The notes: generated by a model from the letters alone, not told the origin. DNA of 33,085 nt from an uncultured Oscillospiraceae bacterium (GCA_947585425.1 CANPWZ010000020.1:1-33085); one strand, 5' to 3'. Shown: positions 8,362 through 15,789, counted from the first letter of the stretch. Translations and numbers: made by a program.

Positions 8362-9321
8362 TTGGACGGCAAGAAGAGACTGAGCTTCGTCATCCCCTGC
8401 TACCGCAGCGAGCAAACGGTGGCGGCGGTGATCGACGAGATCCGGCAGGTGGCCGGCGGCGCGGACTGGGAGATCGTGGCGGTGAACGACGGCTCCCCGG
8501 ACGGGGTGATGGCGGTGCTGGAGGACCTGGCGGCCCGGGACCATCGAGTCAAGGTGGTGGACCTGGCCAAGAACATGGGCAAGCACGCCGCACTGATGGC
8601 GGGCTACGCCCGGACCACCGGCGACATCGTGGTGGGCTTGGACGACGACGGGCAATGTCCCCTGGACCGGCTGTGGGATCTGCTGGCCCCCCTGGACCAG
8701 GGGTACGACATCGCCATCGCGCGCTACGGGAGGAAGAGGCAGAGCCGCTTCAAGAACTTCGGCAGCCGCGTCAACGACTGGATGGCCCGGTTCCTGCTGG
8801 GCAAGCCCAAGGATCTGAAGACCTCCAACTTCTACGCCATGCGGCGGTTCGTCTGCGACGAGATCGTCCGCTGCCGGAACCCGTTTCCCTATGTGGAGGG
8901 CCTCTTCCTGCGCACCACCAGCGCCATCGCCAACGTGGATATGGACGAGCGGGAGCGGATCGCGGGGCGCAGCGGCTACGGCCTGCGGAAGTCCCTGGCC
9001 CTCTGGCTCAACGGCTTCACCGCCTTCTCCGTCAAGCCCCTGCGCCTGGCTTCGGTGCTGGGCTTCCTCGTCGCCATCCTGGGCTTCCTCATCGCCTTCA
9101 TCACCGTGGTGCGGAAGCTGATGTACCCCGCCATTGCCGCGGGCTACAGCTCCCTGCTGGCGGCGGTCCTGGTGATCGGCGGCATGATCATGGTGCTGCT
9201 GGGCGTGATCGGCGAGTACGTGGGGCGGATCTACATCTGCCTCAACGACTCCCCCCAGTATGTGGTCCGGCGGACCATCAACATCGACGGCGGCCGGAAG
9301 GGACAGGGGGACGCGGAATGA
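8362..9321 (+). CDS. Polyprenyl-phosphate glycosyltransferase, GT2, ArnC/GtrB-like
   Basis: The start is taken as TTG 8362, behind AGGAGGGGGG at 8347, giving about 319 residues; an earlier in-frame ATG at 8185 would lie inside the preceding gene. The GT-A domain begins RLSFVIPCYRSEQTV, with nucleotide-binding Asp43 (NDGSPDG) and the DDD metal motif 94-96 (GLDDDG). The ArnC/GtrB-like pattern continues with NMGKHAALMAGY, then two C-terminal membrane helices (about 225-290) and the closing GLL-type GEYVGRIY motif. Members load a sugar from a nucleotide carrier onto undecaprenyl phosphate at the inner membrane face. ArnC itself uses a modified 4-amino sugar, which fits the neighbouring transaminase and acyltransferase. 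The stop overlaps the start of the ATP-grasp gene (ATGA). Confidence 0.88.
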   Translation: MDGKKRLSFVIPCYRSEQTVAAVIDEIRQVAGGADWEIVAVNDGSPDGVMAVLEDLAARDHRVKVVDLAKNMGKHAALMAGYARTTGDIVVGLDDDGQCPLDRLWDLLAPLDQGYDIAIARYGRKRQSRFKNFGSRVNDWMARFLLGKPKDLKTSNFYAMRRFVCDEIVRCRNPFPYVEGLFLRTTSAIANVDMDERERIAGRSGYGLRKSLALWLNGFTAFSVKPLRLASVLGFLVAILGFLIAFITVVRKLMYPAIAAGYSSLLAAVLVIGGMIMVLLGVIGEYVGRIYICLNDSPQYVVRRTINIDGGRKGQGDAE

Positions 9322-10511
9322 AGCGGATCATGCTCCTGGGGGGCAACTACTTCCAGACCACGGCGGTCCGGGCCGCCCGGGATATGGGCTACTACGTCAT
9401 CACCGTGGACTACCTGCCGGACAACCCCGGCCATCGGTACGCCCACGAGTACCACAACATCAGCACTCTGGACCGGGAACGGGTGCTGGACCTGGCCCGG
9501 CGGCTGGAGATCGACGGCATCCTCTCCTACGCCTCGGACGTGTCGGCGCCCACGGCGGCCTATGTGGCCGGCGCCCTGGGCCTGCCCACCAACCCGCCGG
9601 AGGCGGTGGAGGTCCTGACGGACAAGGGCGCCTTCCGCCGCTTCCTCCGGGCCAACGGATTTAACGCCCCCCGGGGGGACACCTTCACCCGGTACGAGGA
9701 CGCCCTGGCCTTCTGCCGGGACGCCGCATGGCCGGTGATGGTGAAGCCCACCGACTCCGCCGGCAGCAAGGGCGTCCACCAGGTGGCGGGGCCGGAGGGG
9801 ATGGAAAACGCCTGGCGCTCGGCCATGTCCTTCTCCCGGAACGGCCGGATCTGCGTGGAGGAGTTCATCGACAAGGACGGCTATGAGATCGACGCGGACA
9901 GCTTCCTGGTGGACGGGAGGCTGGCCTATTTCGGGGTGATGGACCAGCACAACGACCTGGCCTGCAACCCCTTTGTGCCGGTGGGGCTGTCGGCCCCGTC
10001 CTTCCTGTCCCCGGAGCGGCGGGCGCTGGCCCGGCGGGAGCTCCAGCGGCTGCTGGGCCTGCTGGGCATGGAGATGGGCGCGCTGAACGTGGAGTTCGTA
10101 TTCGACCGGGCGGGCCGGCTCTACTTTCTGGAGGTGGGCCCCCGCAGCGGCGGGAACCTGATCTCCGACACCATCCTGCTGGGATCCGGCGTGGACTTGG
10201 CCTCCGCCGCCGTGCGGGCCGCGGTGGGCGACCCCTGCGGGGACCTGACAGAGCGCCCCTTCCACATCTGCGTGTCCTCCTATGTGATCCACGCCCGGCG
10301 GGACGGCGTCTACCGGGATCTGCGGATCGCGGAGGAGCTGCAAGGCGACGTGCTGCGGCTGGACCTCTTCGTCCGGCCCGGGGACCCGGTGCGCTACTAC
10401 GACGACGCCAGCGCCGCCATCGGCGCGGCGATCCTGCGCTTTCCGGACCAGGAGACCATGGCCCGGCGCATGGACCGCATGGCGGAGCTGATCTGCCCCA
10501 TCCTGGCATAG
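9318..10511 (+). CDS. ATP-grasp ligase in glycosylation cassette
   Basis: A 397-residue ATP-grasp enzyme. The start ATG 9318 overlaps the previous stop codon, so the two genes are translationally coupled. The N-terminal pre-ATP-grasp domain (LLGGNYFQTTAVRAARDMGY) resembles those of PurK and carbamoyl-phosphate synthase-like ligases. The ATP-grasp fold shows VMVKPTDSAGSKGV (Lys for phosphate contact), EEFIDKDGYEIDADSF and the metal-binding end NVEFVFDRAGRLYFLEVGPRSGG. Such enzymes join a carboxylate, activated as acyl phosphate, to an amine or thiol. Between a polyprenyl-phosphate loader and flippase-like genes, an attractive inference is that it attaches an amino acid or other acid to the 4-amino sugar or to the lipid carrier. 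No substrate can be read from sequence; amino-acid ligase and sugar N-acyl ligase are both open. Confidence 0.8.
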   Translation: MKRIMLLGGNYFQTTAVRAARDMGYYVITVDYLPDNPGHRYAHEYHNISTLDRERVLDLARRLEIDGILSYASDVSAPTAAYVAGALGLPTNPPEAVEVLTDKGAFRRFLRANGFNAPRGDTFTRYEDALAFCRDAAWPVMVKPTDSAGSKGVHQVAGPEGMENAWRSAMSFSRNGRICVEEFIDKDGYEIDADSFLVDGRLAYFGVMDQHNDLACNPFVPVGLSAPSFLSPERRALARRELQRLLGLLGMEMGALNVEFVFDRAGRLYFLEVGPRSGGNLISDTILLGSGVDLASAAVRAAVGDPCGDLTERPFHICVSSYVIHARRDGVYRDLRIAEELQGDVLRLDLFVRPGDPVRYYDDASAAIGAAILRFPDQETMARRMDRMAELICPILA

Positions 10512-10532
10512 CCCGGAGGAAGGAGGCCCTTT

Positions 10533-10895
10533 ATGGACCGGGACACTGCGCGGGCCCTCCTGGCCCTTCATCTGCTGCTGGCGGTGTACTCCCTGGCCGG
10601 AGTGTGCGGCAAGCTGGCGGCGGGCCGGCCCTTCCTGAGCCTGCCCTTCTGCCTGTGGTACGGCGGGGCCCTGGTCCTGCTGGGGCTGTACGCCCTGGGC
10701 TGGCAGCAGGTCATCAAGCGCCTGCCTCTGACCGCGGCCTACGCCAGCAAGGCCGTCACCGTGATCTGGGGCATCCTGTGGGGCGCCCTCCTCTTCCATG
10801 AGGAGATCACGGCGGGAAAGCTGGCCGGCGCGATGCTGATCGCGGCGGGGGTGCTGCTCTTCTCCCGGGGAGAGGGGGCCGGGGACCATGGATAG
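10533..10895 (+). CDS. SMR/EamA-type four-helix membrane protein, ArnE/ArnF-like (first)
   Basis: The 120-residue protein has four hydrophobic helices and the small-multidrug-resistance/EamA half-repeat layout: a helix-1 region LALHLLLAVYSLAGVCGK, then LPLTAAYASKAVTVIWGILWGALLFHEEIT and a last helix GAMLIAAGVLLF. The HEEIT motif before the final helix is typical of EamA and Arn flippase subunits. ArnE and ArnF together are thought to flip undecaprenyl-phosphate-aminoarabinose. This gene overlaps the next SMR-type gene by 8 bases, so they probably form a heteromeric flippase. The start ATG has GGAGGAAGGAGG upstream. Drug export is an alternative, but the operon context favours lipid-linked sugar. 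Confidence 0.75.
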   Translation: MDRDTARALLALHLLLAVYSLAGVCGKLAAGRPFLSLPFCLWYGGALVLLGLYALGWQQVIKRLPLTAAYASKAVTVIWGILWGALLFHEEITAGKLAGAMLIAAGVLLFSRGEGAGDHG

Positions 10896-11241
10896 CCGGA
10901 CCGCGGCCTACGCCCTGCTCCTGCTGCTGGGGGCCTTCCTGGGGGCGGTGAGCCAGGTGATGCTGAAAAAGGCGGCCCTCCGCCGCCACGCCTCCCGGCT
11001 CCGAGAGTATCTGAACCCCCTGGTGGTGTGCGCCTACGCCCTGTTTTTCGGCACCACCCTGCTGTCGGTGCTGGCTTACCGGGCCGTGCCACTGTCCATG
11101 GGGCCGGTGCTGGAGTCCACCAGCTACCTCTATGTCGCCATCTTCGGCGTCACGATCTTCCACGAGCGGCTGGACCGGCGGAAGCTGGCGGGACTGGCCC
11201 TGATCCTGGGGGGCATCCTGGTCTACGCCCTGCTGGGATAG
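10888..11241 (+). CDS. SMR/EamA-type four-helix membrane protein, ArnE/ArnF-like (second)
   Basis: The 117-residue protein is the partner of the preceding gene, which it overlaps by 8 bases in another frame. Four helices are visible: AYALLLLLGAFLGAVSQVMLKK, LVVCAYALFFGTTLLSVLAY, YLYVAIFGVTIFHERL and LAGLALILGGILVYALLG. The charged VMLKKAAL at the end of helix 1 and the HERLD motif before helix 4 are seen in ArnE/ArnF-like proteins and EmrE relatives. It ends the glycosylation cassette. A flippase role for the undecaprenyl-phosphate sugar made by the upstream genes is inferred; no GtrA-type flippase is present in the window. Confidence 0.75.
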   Translation: MDSRTAAYALLLLLGAFLGAVSQVMLKKAALRRHASRLREYLNPLVVCAYALFFGTTLLSVLAYRAVPLSMGPVLESTSYLYVAIFGVTIFHERLDRRKLAGLALILGGILVYALLG

Positions 11242-11336
11242 AAAAAGGGCGACCCCACGAAAGGCGTCACCCGATACCATAAGTTATGATCAGATCGGAA
11301 ACAGGCGCCTGAACGCGCCTTGGGAGGAGGATCGGC

Positions 11337-12218
11337 ATGCGATACGCCATCGAAAACGAGTTTTTGCGCCTGACGGCCGATACCCATGGAGCGGAAGCCG
11401 TCAGCGTGATCGACAAGCGCAGCGGGGCCGAGATGCTTTGGCAGGGGGATCAAGCGGTATGGGGCCGCCATGCGCCCATCCTGTTCCCCTATACCGGCAA
11501 ACTGCCCGGCGGGAGGATGCTGGCCAAAGGCGGGGAATACCGCGGCGGACAGCACGGCTTTGCCCGGGATATGGAGCATAAGATGGCGCGGCACACCGAG
11601 GATACGCTGGTGTTCGAACTGGCGGCGGACCAGCGGACCCGGGCCCTCTGGCCCTACGACTTCGTGCTGCGCAGCACCTTTACGCTGGCTGAGCGCACCG
11701 TACACCACAGCCTTACGGTGGAGAACCCCGGCGAGGATGAGCTGCGGTTCGGCATCGGGTACCACCCGGCCTTCGCGATCCCCTTTGATGACCGGCATAC
11801 CACCGCCGACTATGAGTTCCGCTTCGAGCGGGAGGAGAGCCCGCTGTGCGTCAGCGCCCTGCCGGACGGCCTGCTGAGCGGGCACAGCTACTACCTGGGC
11901 CGCAACATCCGCAGCATCCCGCTCACCGACGAGCTGTTCCAAAACGACAGCCACTGCATGGTCAATCTGCGCAGCCGCACGCTGGCCATCGTGGAAAAGG
12001 ACAGCGGCAGGGCCGTCAGCTGCGACATCGAGGGCTATCCCTATGTGCTGATCTGGAGCGCCAAGGCGCAGCCGGTGCGCTTTGTGTGCATCGAGCCGTG
12101 GCACAGCCTCACCGGCGAGGAGGGCGGCCCGGAGGAATGGGAGGAGCGCCCCAGCGCCGCGGCCCTGAAAAAAGGGGAGAGCTGGACGACCACGCTCTCC
12201 ACCTCCTTTATCCGCTAA
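11337..12218 (+). CDS. LacX-like aldose 1-epimerase family protein
   Basis: The 293-residue protein has the galactose-mutarotase beta-sandwich pattern of the LacX/YphB branch. Motifs are APILFPYTGKLP (about 47-58), GGQHGFARDMEH (about 71-82) with the first catalytic-type His, GIGYHPAF with the second His, and a Glu in the late FVCIEPWHSL segment. The family interconverts alpha and beta anomers of aldoses or sugar phosphates; the LacX branch substrate is not firmly known. The start ATG 11337 follows GGAGGAGG. Third-position choice is looser than in the upstream cassette, and there is a 95-base gap, so it looks like a separate gene. Its TAA stop overlaps the stop of the convergent permease gene. 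Confidence 0.85.
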   Translation: MRYAIENEFLRLTADTHGAEAVSVIDKRSGAEMLWQGDQAVWGRHAPILFPYTGKLPGGRMLAKGGEYRGGQHGFARDMEHKMARHTEDTLVFELAADQRTRALWPYDFVLRSTFTLAERTVHHSLTVENPGEDELRFGIGYHPAFAIPFDDRHTTADYEFRFEREESPLCVSALPDGLLSGHSYYLGRNIRSIPLTDELFQNDSHCMVNLRSRTLAIVEKDSGRAVSCDIEGYPYVLIWSAKAQPVRFVCIEPWHSLTGEEGGPEEWEERPSAAALKKGESWTTTLSTSFIR

Positions 12219-13009
12219 GCGCCGGCATAGCGGAACACATTGTAGACGCTGATCAGGATGATGACCGCCATCAGCGCGATGAACAGCTTTTCCACCGCGG
12301 CGTTGTCCAGCTTTTTGTTGATGGCGCGGCCCGCGATCCCGCCTCCGATCCCGCCGCACACCATAAGGATCAGCGCCGGCCAGTCGAACTCCGGCACGGT
12401 GTGAGTGGCCAGGGTGGTGATCAGACTGGCGATCTGGCTGAACAGGATGATGTAGAGGCTGTTCTGCGCGGCGGTCTTCGTATCCATCCCGAAGAAGAAA
12501 TACAGCACCACCAGATTGATCGGCCCGCCGCCGATGCCCAGGAAGCTGGACAGGATCCCGAGGATCAGCCCGATCAGCAGGCAGGCGGCGGGGTGGGAGA
12601 CGCTGTGGGTCCTGATCCTGCTTTTGTAGACGGTATAGACAAGGGTAGCCGCGGTGACCAGCGCCAGGCAGGCCGCCTGGACCGCGCCCACGGTGTTCGG
12701 GGCGGAGAACATGGCCTTGACGGCGCTGAAGAGCTGCTTCCCCGCGACGCCGCCCGCCGCCGCGCCGACAGCCATCGGCGTGCCGGTCTTCAGCTCCACC
12801 TTGCTCTCCCCGGAGAGCAGGTTCCGAGAGACGGAATAGCAGCTCATGGAGAGGACGGTACAGCCGGATAAAAAGCTGATCGTGGACACGCTGGCAAGAG
12901 CGCTCAGATCCAGCACAGGCTTGATGATGACGCCCCCGCCGATCCCGCAGATGGCGCCGGCGACAGAGGCGAGAAAGCTCACCAGAAAAAACAGCAGCGA
13001 TCGAAGCAT
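12215..13009 (-). CDS. TSUP family permease (TauE/SafE)
   Basis: The 264-residue membrane protein has about eight helices and the two-fold repeat of TSUP (sulfite exporter TauE/SafE) proteins. The half-motifs are GAICGIGGGVIIKPVLDL near the N-terminus and GILSSFLGIGGGPINLVVLYF at about residue 160. TSUP members export sulfite, sulfoacetate or related organosulfur anions; the substrate here is unknown. The start ATG is at 13009 with AGGAGGG upstream; the frame stays open further upstream but runs antisense through the MATE gene and is not coding. The stop overlaps that of the mutarotase by 3 bases, leaving no room for a terminator between them. Confidence 0.87.
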   Translation of the reverse strand: MLRSLLFFLVSFLASVAGAICGIGGGVIIKPVLDLSALASVSTISFLSGCTVLSMSCYSVSRNLLSGESKVELKTGTPMAVGAAAGGVAGKQLFSAVKAMFSAPNTVGAVQAACLALVTAATLVYTVYKSRIRTHSVSHPAACLLIGLILGILSSFLGIGGGPINLVVLYFFFGMDTKTAAQNSLYIILFSQIASLITTLATHTVPEFDWPALILMVCGGIGGGIAGRAINKKLDNAAVEKLFIALMAVIILISVYNVFRYAGA

Positions 13010-13077
13010 AGTTCCCTCCTGACAGATATACCGATTTGAGGTCAAAAATGATGATACGGGGACGCCGGTCCCGCCGC

Positions 13078-14463
13078 TCAGGGCCGCTCTTTGGCCTCCC
13101 GCTCTGCCGACAGCTTCCGCAGGATGGCCCGGAAGCGGAAGAAGAACAGGATCGCCGTGAAGGTCACCGCGATGACGTCCGCTACCGGCTCCGCCAGATA
13201 GACCGCCGTGGCCTGATCCGCCATCAGGTGGGGCATGAGGAAGATCAGCGGCAGCAGCAGGACGAATTTCCGCACGATGGCCACCGTGGCGGAGCAGACG
13301 GTCTGCCCCAGGGACATGAAGGTCATCTGGCAGGCCACCTGGACGCCGAACAGCCCCAGCGCCCCGCAGTAGATGCGCAGGGCCCTGGCGGAGTAGTCCA
13401 GCAGGGGCCCCGCCGGGGTGAAGATGCCGGCGAAGACCTGGGGGAACAGCATGATCATGGCCCACAGGGTGACGGAGTAGGCGGCGCTCACCGCCAGCAG
13501 CAGGCGGAACACCTGCCGGACCCGGGCGGCGTTCCGGGCGCCGTAGTTGTAGCTGCTGATGGGCTGGGCCCCCTGGGACAATCCCTGAAGGGGCAGCATG
13601 GCGAACTGCATCACGCTGGTGAGGATGGTCATGGAGCCCACGGCCACGTCGCCCCCGTAGCGGTACAGGGAGGAGTTGAAGGCCAGGGAGATGACGCTCT
13701 CGCTGGACTGCATGATAAAGGGGGCCAGCCCCAGCGCCACGCAGGGCAGCACCAGCTTGGGGCGGATGGGGAGCGTGCCCCGCTTCAGGCGGAGGATGGT
13801 GCGTCTGCCCGCCAGAAAGGCCACCACCCAGGCGCAGGAGGCCCCCTGGGAGAGGACGGTGGCCAGGGCGGCCCCCCGCACTCCCATACCCAGCAGATAG
13901 ATAAAGACGGGATCCAGGATGATGTTGCACACCGCGCCCAGCAGCACGGTGAGCATCCCTACTTTTGTGAAGCCCTGGGCGGTGATAAAGGAGTTCATCC
14001 CCAGGGTGAGCTGGACGAACACCGTGCCCAGGGCATAGATCTGCAAGTAGGACGCGGCATATTCGATGGTGTTCTCACTGGCGCCGAAGGCCAGCAGGAA
14101 GGGCCGGTGCCACAGCAGCAGGGCGGCTGTCAGCAGGAGGGAGACGATCACCTGGAGGGTGAAACAGCTCCCCATGGTGTCCTCCGCCGCCTTGGGATCG
14201 CCCTCCCCCATGAAGATGGAGGCCCGGGGCGCGCCGCCGCCGCTGATGAGCACCGCGAAGGCGGCGACGATCATGATGACGGGCATACACACCCCTACGC
14301 CGGTGAGAGCCAGATCCCCCACATCGGGCATATGGCCGATGTAGATGCGGTCCACCACGTTGTACAGCATATTGATGAGCTGCGCGGCGATGGTGGGGAT
14401 GGCCAGCCGGAACAGCAGACCGCCCACCGGCGCGGTGCCCAGATAACGGTTGTCCTGATCCAT
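13078..14463 (-). CDS. MATE family multidrug/Na+ antiporter
   Basis: The 461-residue protein has 12 hydrophobic helices and MATE hallmarks: LAIPTIAAQLINMLYNVVDRIYIGHM in helix 1, GDPKAAEDTMG in the first cytoplasmic loop, and the mirrored LQGLSQGAQPISSYNYGA in the second half, typical of the DinF/NorM-like MATE subfamilies of Firmicutes. It exports cationic drugs or metabolites in exchange for Na+ or H+. AGAGG precedes the ATG at 14463. No good promoter is seen in the 87 bases upstream, which carry a strong hairpin (14492-14519), so expression may depend on read-through or an unrecognised promoter. A weak 5-bp hairpin at 13059-13072 follows the stop. Confidence 0.92.
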   Translation of the reverse strand: MDQDNRYLGTAPVGGLLFRLAIPTIAAQLINMLYNVVDRIYIGHMPDVGDLALTGVGVCMPVIMIVAAFAVLISGGGAPRASIFMGEGDPKAAEDTMGSCFTLQVIVSLLLTAALLLWHRPFLLAFGASENTIEYAASYLQIYALGTVFVQLTLGMNSFITAQGFTKVGMLTVLLGAVCNIILDPVFIYLLGMGVRGAALATVLSQGASCAWVVAFLAGRRTILRLKRGTLPIRPKLVLPCVALGLAPFIMQSSESVISLAFNSSLYRYGGDVAVGSMTILTSVMQFAMLPLQGLSQGAQPISSYNYGARNAARVRQVFRLLLAVSAAYSVTLWAMIMLFPQVFAGIFTPAGPLLDYSARALRIYCGALGLFGVQVACQMTFMSLGQTVCSATVAIVRKFVLLLPLIFLMPHLMADQATAVYLAEPVADVIAVTFTAILFFFRFRAILRKLSAEREAKERP

Positions 14464-14491
14464 GGATACGCCTCTTTTCGGATACGAAGAG

Positions 14492-14519
14492 CGGGGCGGC
14501 CGCGTAAGCGGCCGCCCCG
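14492..14519 (-). terminator. Hairpin after the flavoprotein gene
   Basis: A perfect 12-bp GC-only stem (14492-14503 with 14508-14519) closes a 4-base loop, between the flavoprotein stop and the MATE start on the minus strand. On the minus strand the 3' flank reads CTCTTCGT, so the U tract is poor. It may be a weak terminator or a transcript-end stabiliser that lets some transcription through into the MATE gene. Confidence 0.6.
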
Positions 14520-14551
14520 ATGATGTCTGTAACGGTTCGTTCCCGAGGGGA

Positions 14552-15544
14552 TCAGCCCTGCTTGGAGGGGGGAGTGGTGGGCTCGCAGACGGCGGTGTAG
14601 TGGGCCTTGCGGGCCTGGAACTCGGGATCCTTAAAGAGGTTCATCAGGCGGCCCTCGTTCTCGAAGATGTCCTGGCCGTGGGCCAGCTTGCCGCTGAGGA
14701 CGTCGTGGGCGTGCTCGATGTGGCCGTTGGGGACGATGGAGGGGTCGAACACGAACTTGGTGGCGCCGTCCACCACCTCCAGATGGCCCTCCATGCCGCA
14801 GTACTCGCACACGGCGTGGGTGGTGCCGGGGAAGATGTAGAAGGCGTTGCCCTGGCAGTGGGGGCAGGCGCCCTCCACGCCCTTCCACAGGGACAGGTTC
14901 TCGGAGCCGGCTACCTGCACGTCGTTGTCGATGATGTACTGGGCGGCCTCCACCAGGTTGCGGCCGATCTCCTTCATCCGCGCCACCTTGTCGTCCTGCA
15001 TGATGACGTCCTTGGACCAGGAGAAGTACTCGTTGTTGACGATCTTCCAGCCCTGGCTCAGGGCGAACATGGCGTGGTCGGTCTCGCAGCGGACGGCCCA
15101 GTCGGAGCCGCCGATGGCCACGAAGGACATGGCCTTCTGCTTGAAGTAGCGGGGATTCAGGCCGGGCTTGCCCTGCTCCTTCAGCTTGCCGTCCAGCATG
15201 AGCAGCATGCCGGTGTCATGGCCGGGGCCCATGCGGTCGGTGATGGTGTGGAACAGGCCGGAGGCGCCGGACTCGAAAATGGGATCGACCATGATGACGC
15301 CGTCGGCCTCCACGATCTTCTCGTAGAAGGCGGAGAAATCGTCCTTGCGGGTGCAGACCATGCCCTTGCCCATGACCAGGCCCCGGGAGCAGGCCACGCA
15401 GCCGGAGCAGAACTGGATGTTCCAGTCCAGCAGATGGATGAACTCGATCTCGGCCCCCATCTCCTTCGCGGCCTCCAGGGCCACGCGGCACATGGTGTCG
15501 TTGTTGCCGTTTTTGGTACCTAAGGAAACGCCCAGGATCTTCAT
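14552..15544 (-). CDS. Iron-sulfur flavoprotein-like NAD(P)H-dependent reductase with zinc ribbon
   Basis: The 330-residue protein begins with a flavodoxin-like NADPH-dependent FMN reductase domain (MKILGVSLGTKNGNND, FMN phosphate loop at 7-16). A cysteine cluster Cys46, Cys49, Cys52 and Cys64 (CSGCVAC, then C before KDDF) resembles the [4Fe-4S] site of Isf-type flavoproteins. The C-terminal part adds a zinc ribbon with Cys227/Cys230 (CPHC) and Cys246/Cys249 (CEYC) and a further 80 residues. It probably passes electrons from NAD(P)H or ferredoxin to an unknown acceptor. A near-consensus promoter, a GAGGAGG site and very biased codons suggest high expression. The zinc-ribbon extension is unusual for the family in my experience. 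Substrate unknown. Confidence 0.75.
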   Translation of the reverse strand: MKILGVSLGTKNGNNDTMCRVALEAAKEMGAEIEFIHLLDWNIQFCSGCVACSRGLVMGKGMVCTRKDDFSAFYEKIVEADGVIMVDPIFESGASGLFHTITDRMGPGHDTGMLLMLDGKLKEQGKPGLNPRYFKQKAMSFVAIGGSDWAVRCETDHAMFALSQGWKIVNNEYFSWSKDVIMQDDKVARMKEIGRNLVEAAQYIIDNDVQVAGSENLSLWKGVEGACPHCQGNAFYIFPGTTHAVCEYCGMEGHLEVVDGATKFVFDPSIVPNGHIEHAHDVLSGKLAHGQDIFENEGRLMNLFKDPEFQARKAHYTAVCEPTTPPSKQG

Positions 15545-15634
15545 CTTTTTTCCTCCTCAAATGATTTTTTCATGTAATTCGGTGAAAGAAACGCACGGAA
15601 GAGCGGAGCGCGTTGTGCATTTCCACTTATTTGT

Positions 15635-15663
15635 ACTATAACACGGTGGGGGAGGGATGTCAA
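15635..15663 (-). promoter_or_regulatory. Near-consensus promoter of the flavoprotein gene
   Basis: On the minus strand, TTGACA (15663-15658), a 17-base spacer and TATAGT (15640-15635) form an almost perfect sigma-A promoter, with an extended TGT in front of the -10. The -35 box lies only 3 bases after the stop of the small upstream gene. The 5' leader is about 85 bases. Confidence 0.88.
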
Positions 15664-15666
15664 TAA

Positions 15667-15789
15667 TCAGGTTCCGCCGCCCCCCAGCGCCCTGAACAGG
15701 CAGACGGCCGCTACGATCACCACGACCGCCAGGACGATGATCAGGATCTGACGCAGGTAATGGTTTTTGGGTTCGGGTGTTTTTGACAT
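15667..15789 (-). CDS. Small single-pass membrane peptide (40 aa)
   Basis: The start ATG at 15789 is preceded by AAGGAGGT at good spacing, giving a 40-residue peptide. It has a polar, basic N-terminus (MSKTPEPKNHYLRQ), one strong membrane helix (ILIIVLAVVVIVAAVCLF) and a short glycine-rich tail. It starts 14 bases after the cardiolipin synthase stop, so it belongs to that operon. I recognise no family. A helper or regulatory peptide for the phospholipid enzyme is possible but unsupported. Confidence 0.6.
   Translation of the reverse strand: MSKTPEPKNHYLRQILIIVLAVVVIVAAVCLFRALGGGGT

Noticed and set aside
9231-10889. Long open frame on the minus strand opposite the ATP-grasp and SMR genes.
   Set aside because: Its translation is low-complexity Gly, Ala, Gln, His and Arg, typical of the antisense shadow of a high-G+C gene, and it has no ribosome site or family motif.
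11242-11336. Terminator after the glycosylation cassette.
   Set aside because: Only an imperfect pairing with an internal mismatch (about 11248-11272) and no T tract is present, so I cannot support one.
13010-13930. Upstream extension of the TSUP permease frame.
   Set aside because: The extension lies inside the MATE gene in another frame on the same strand. AGGAGGG directly before ATG 13009 and the membrane-helix start fit the shorter gene.
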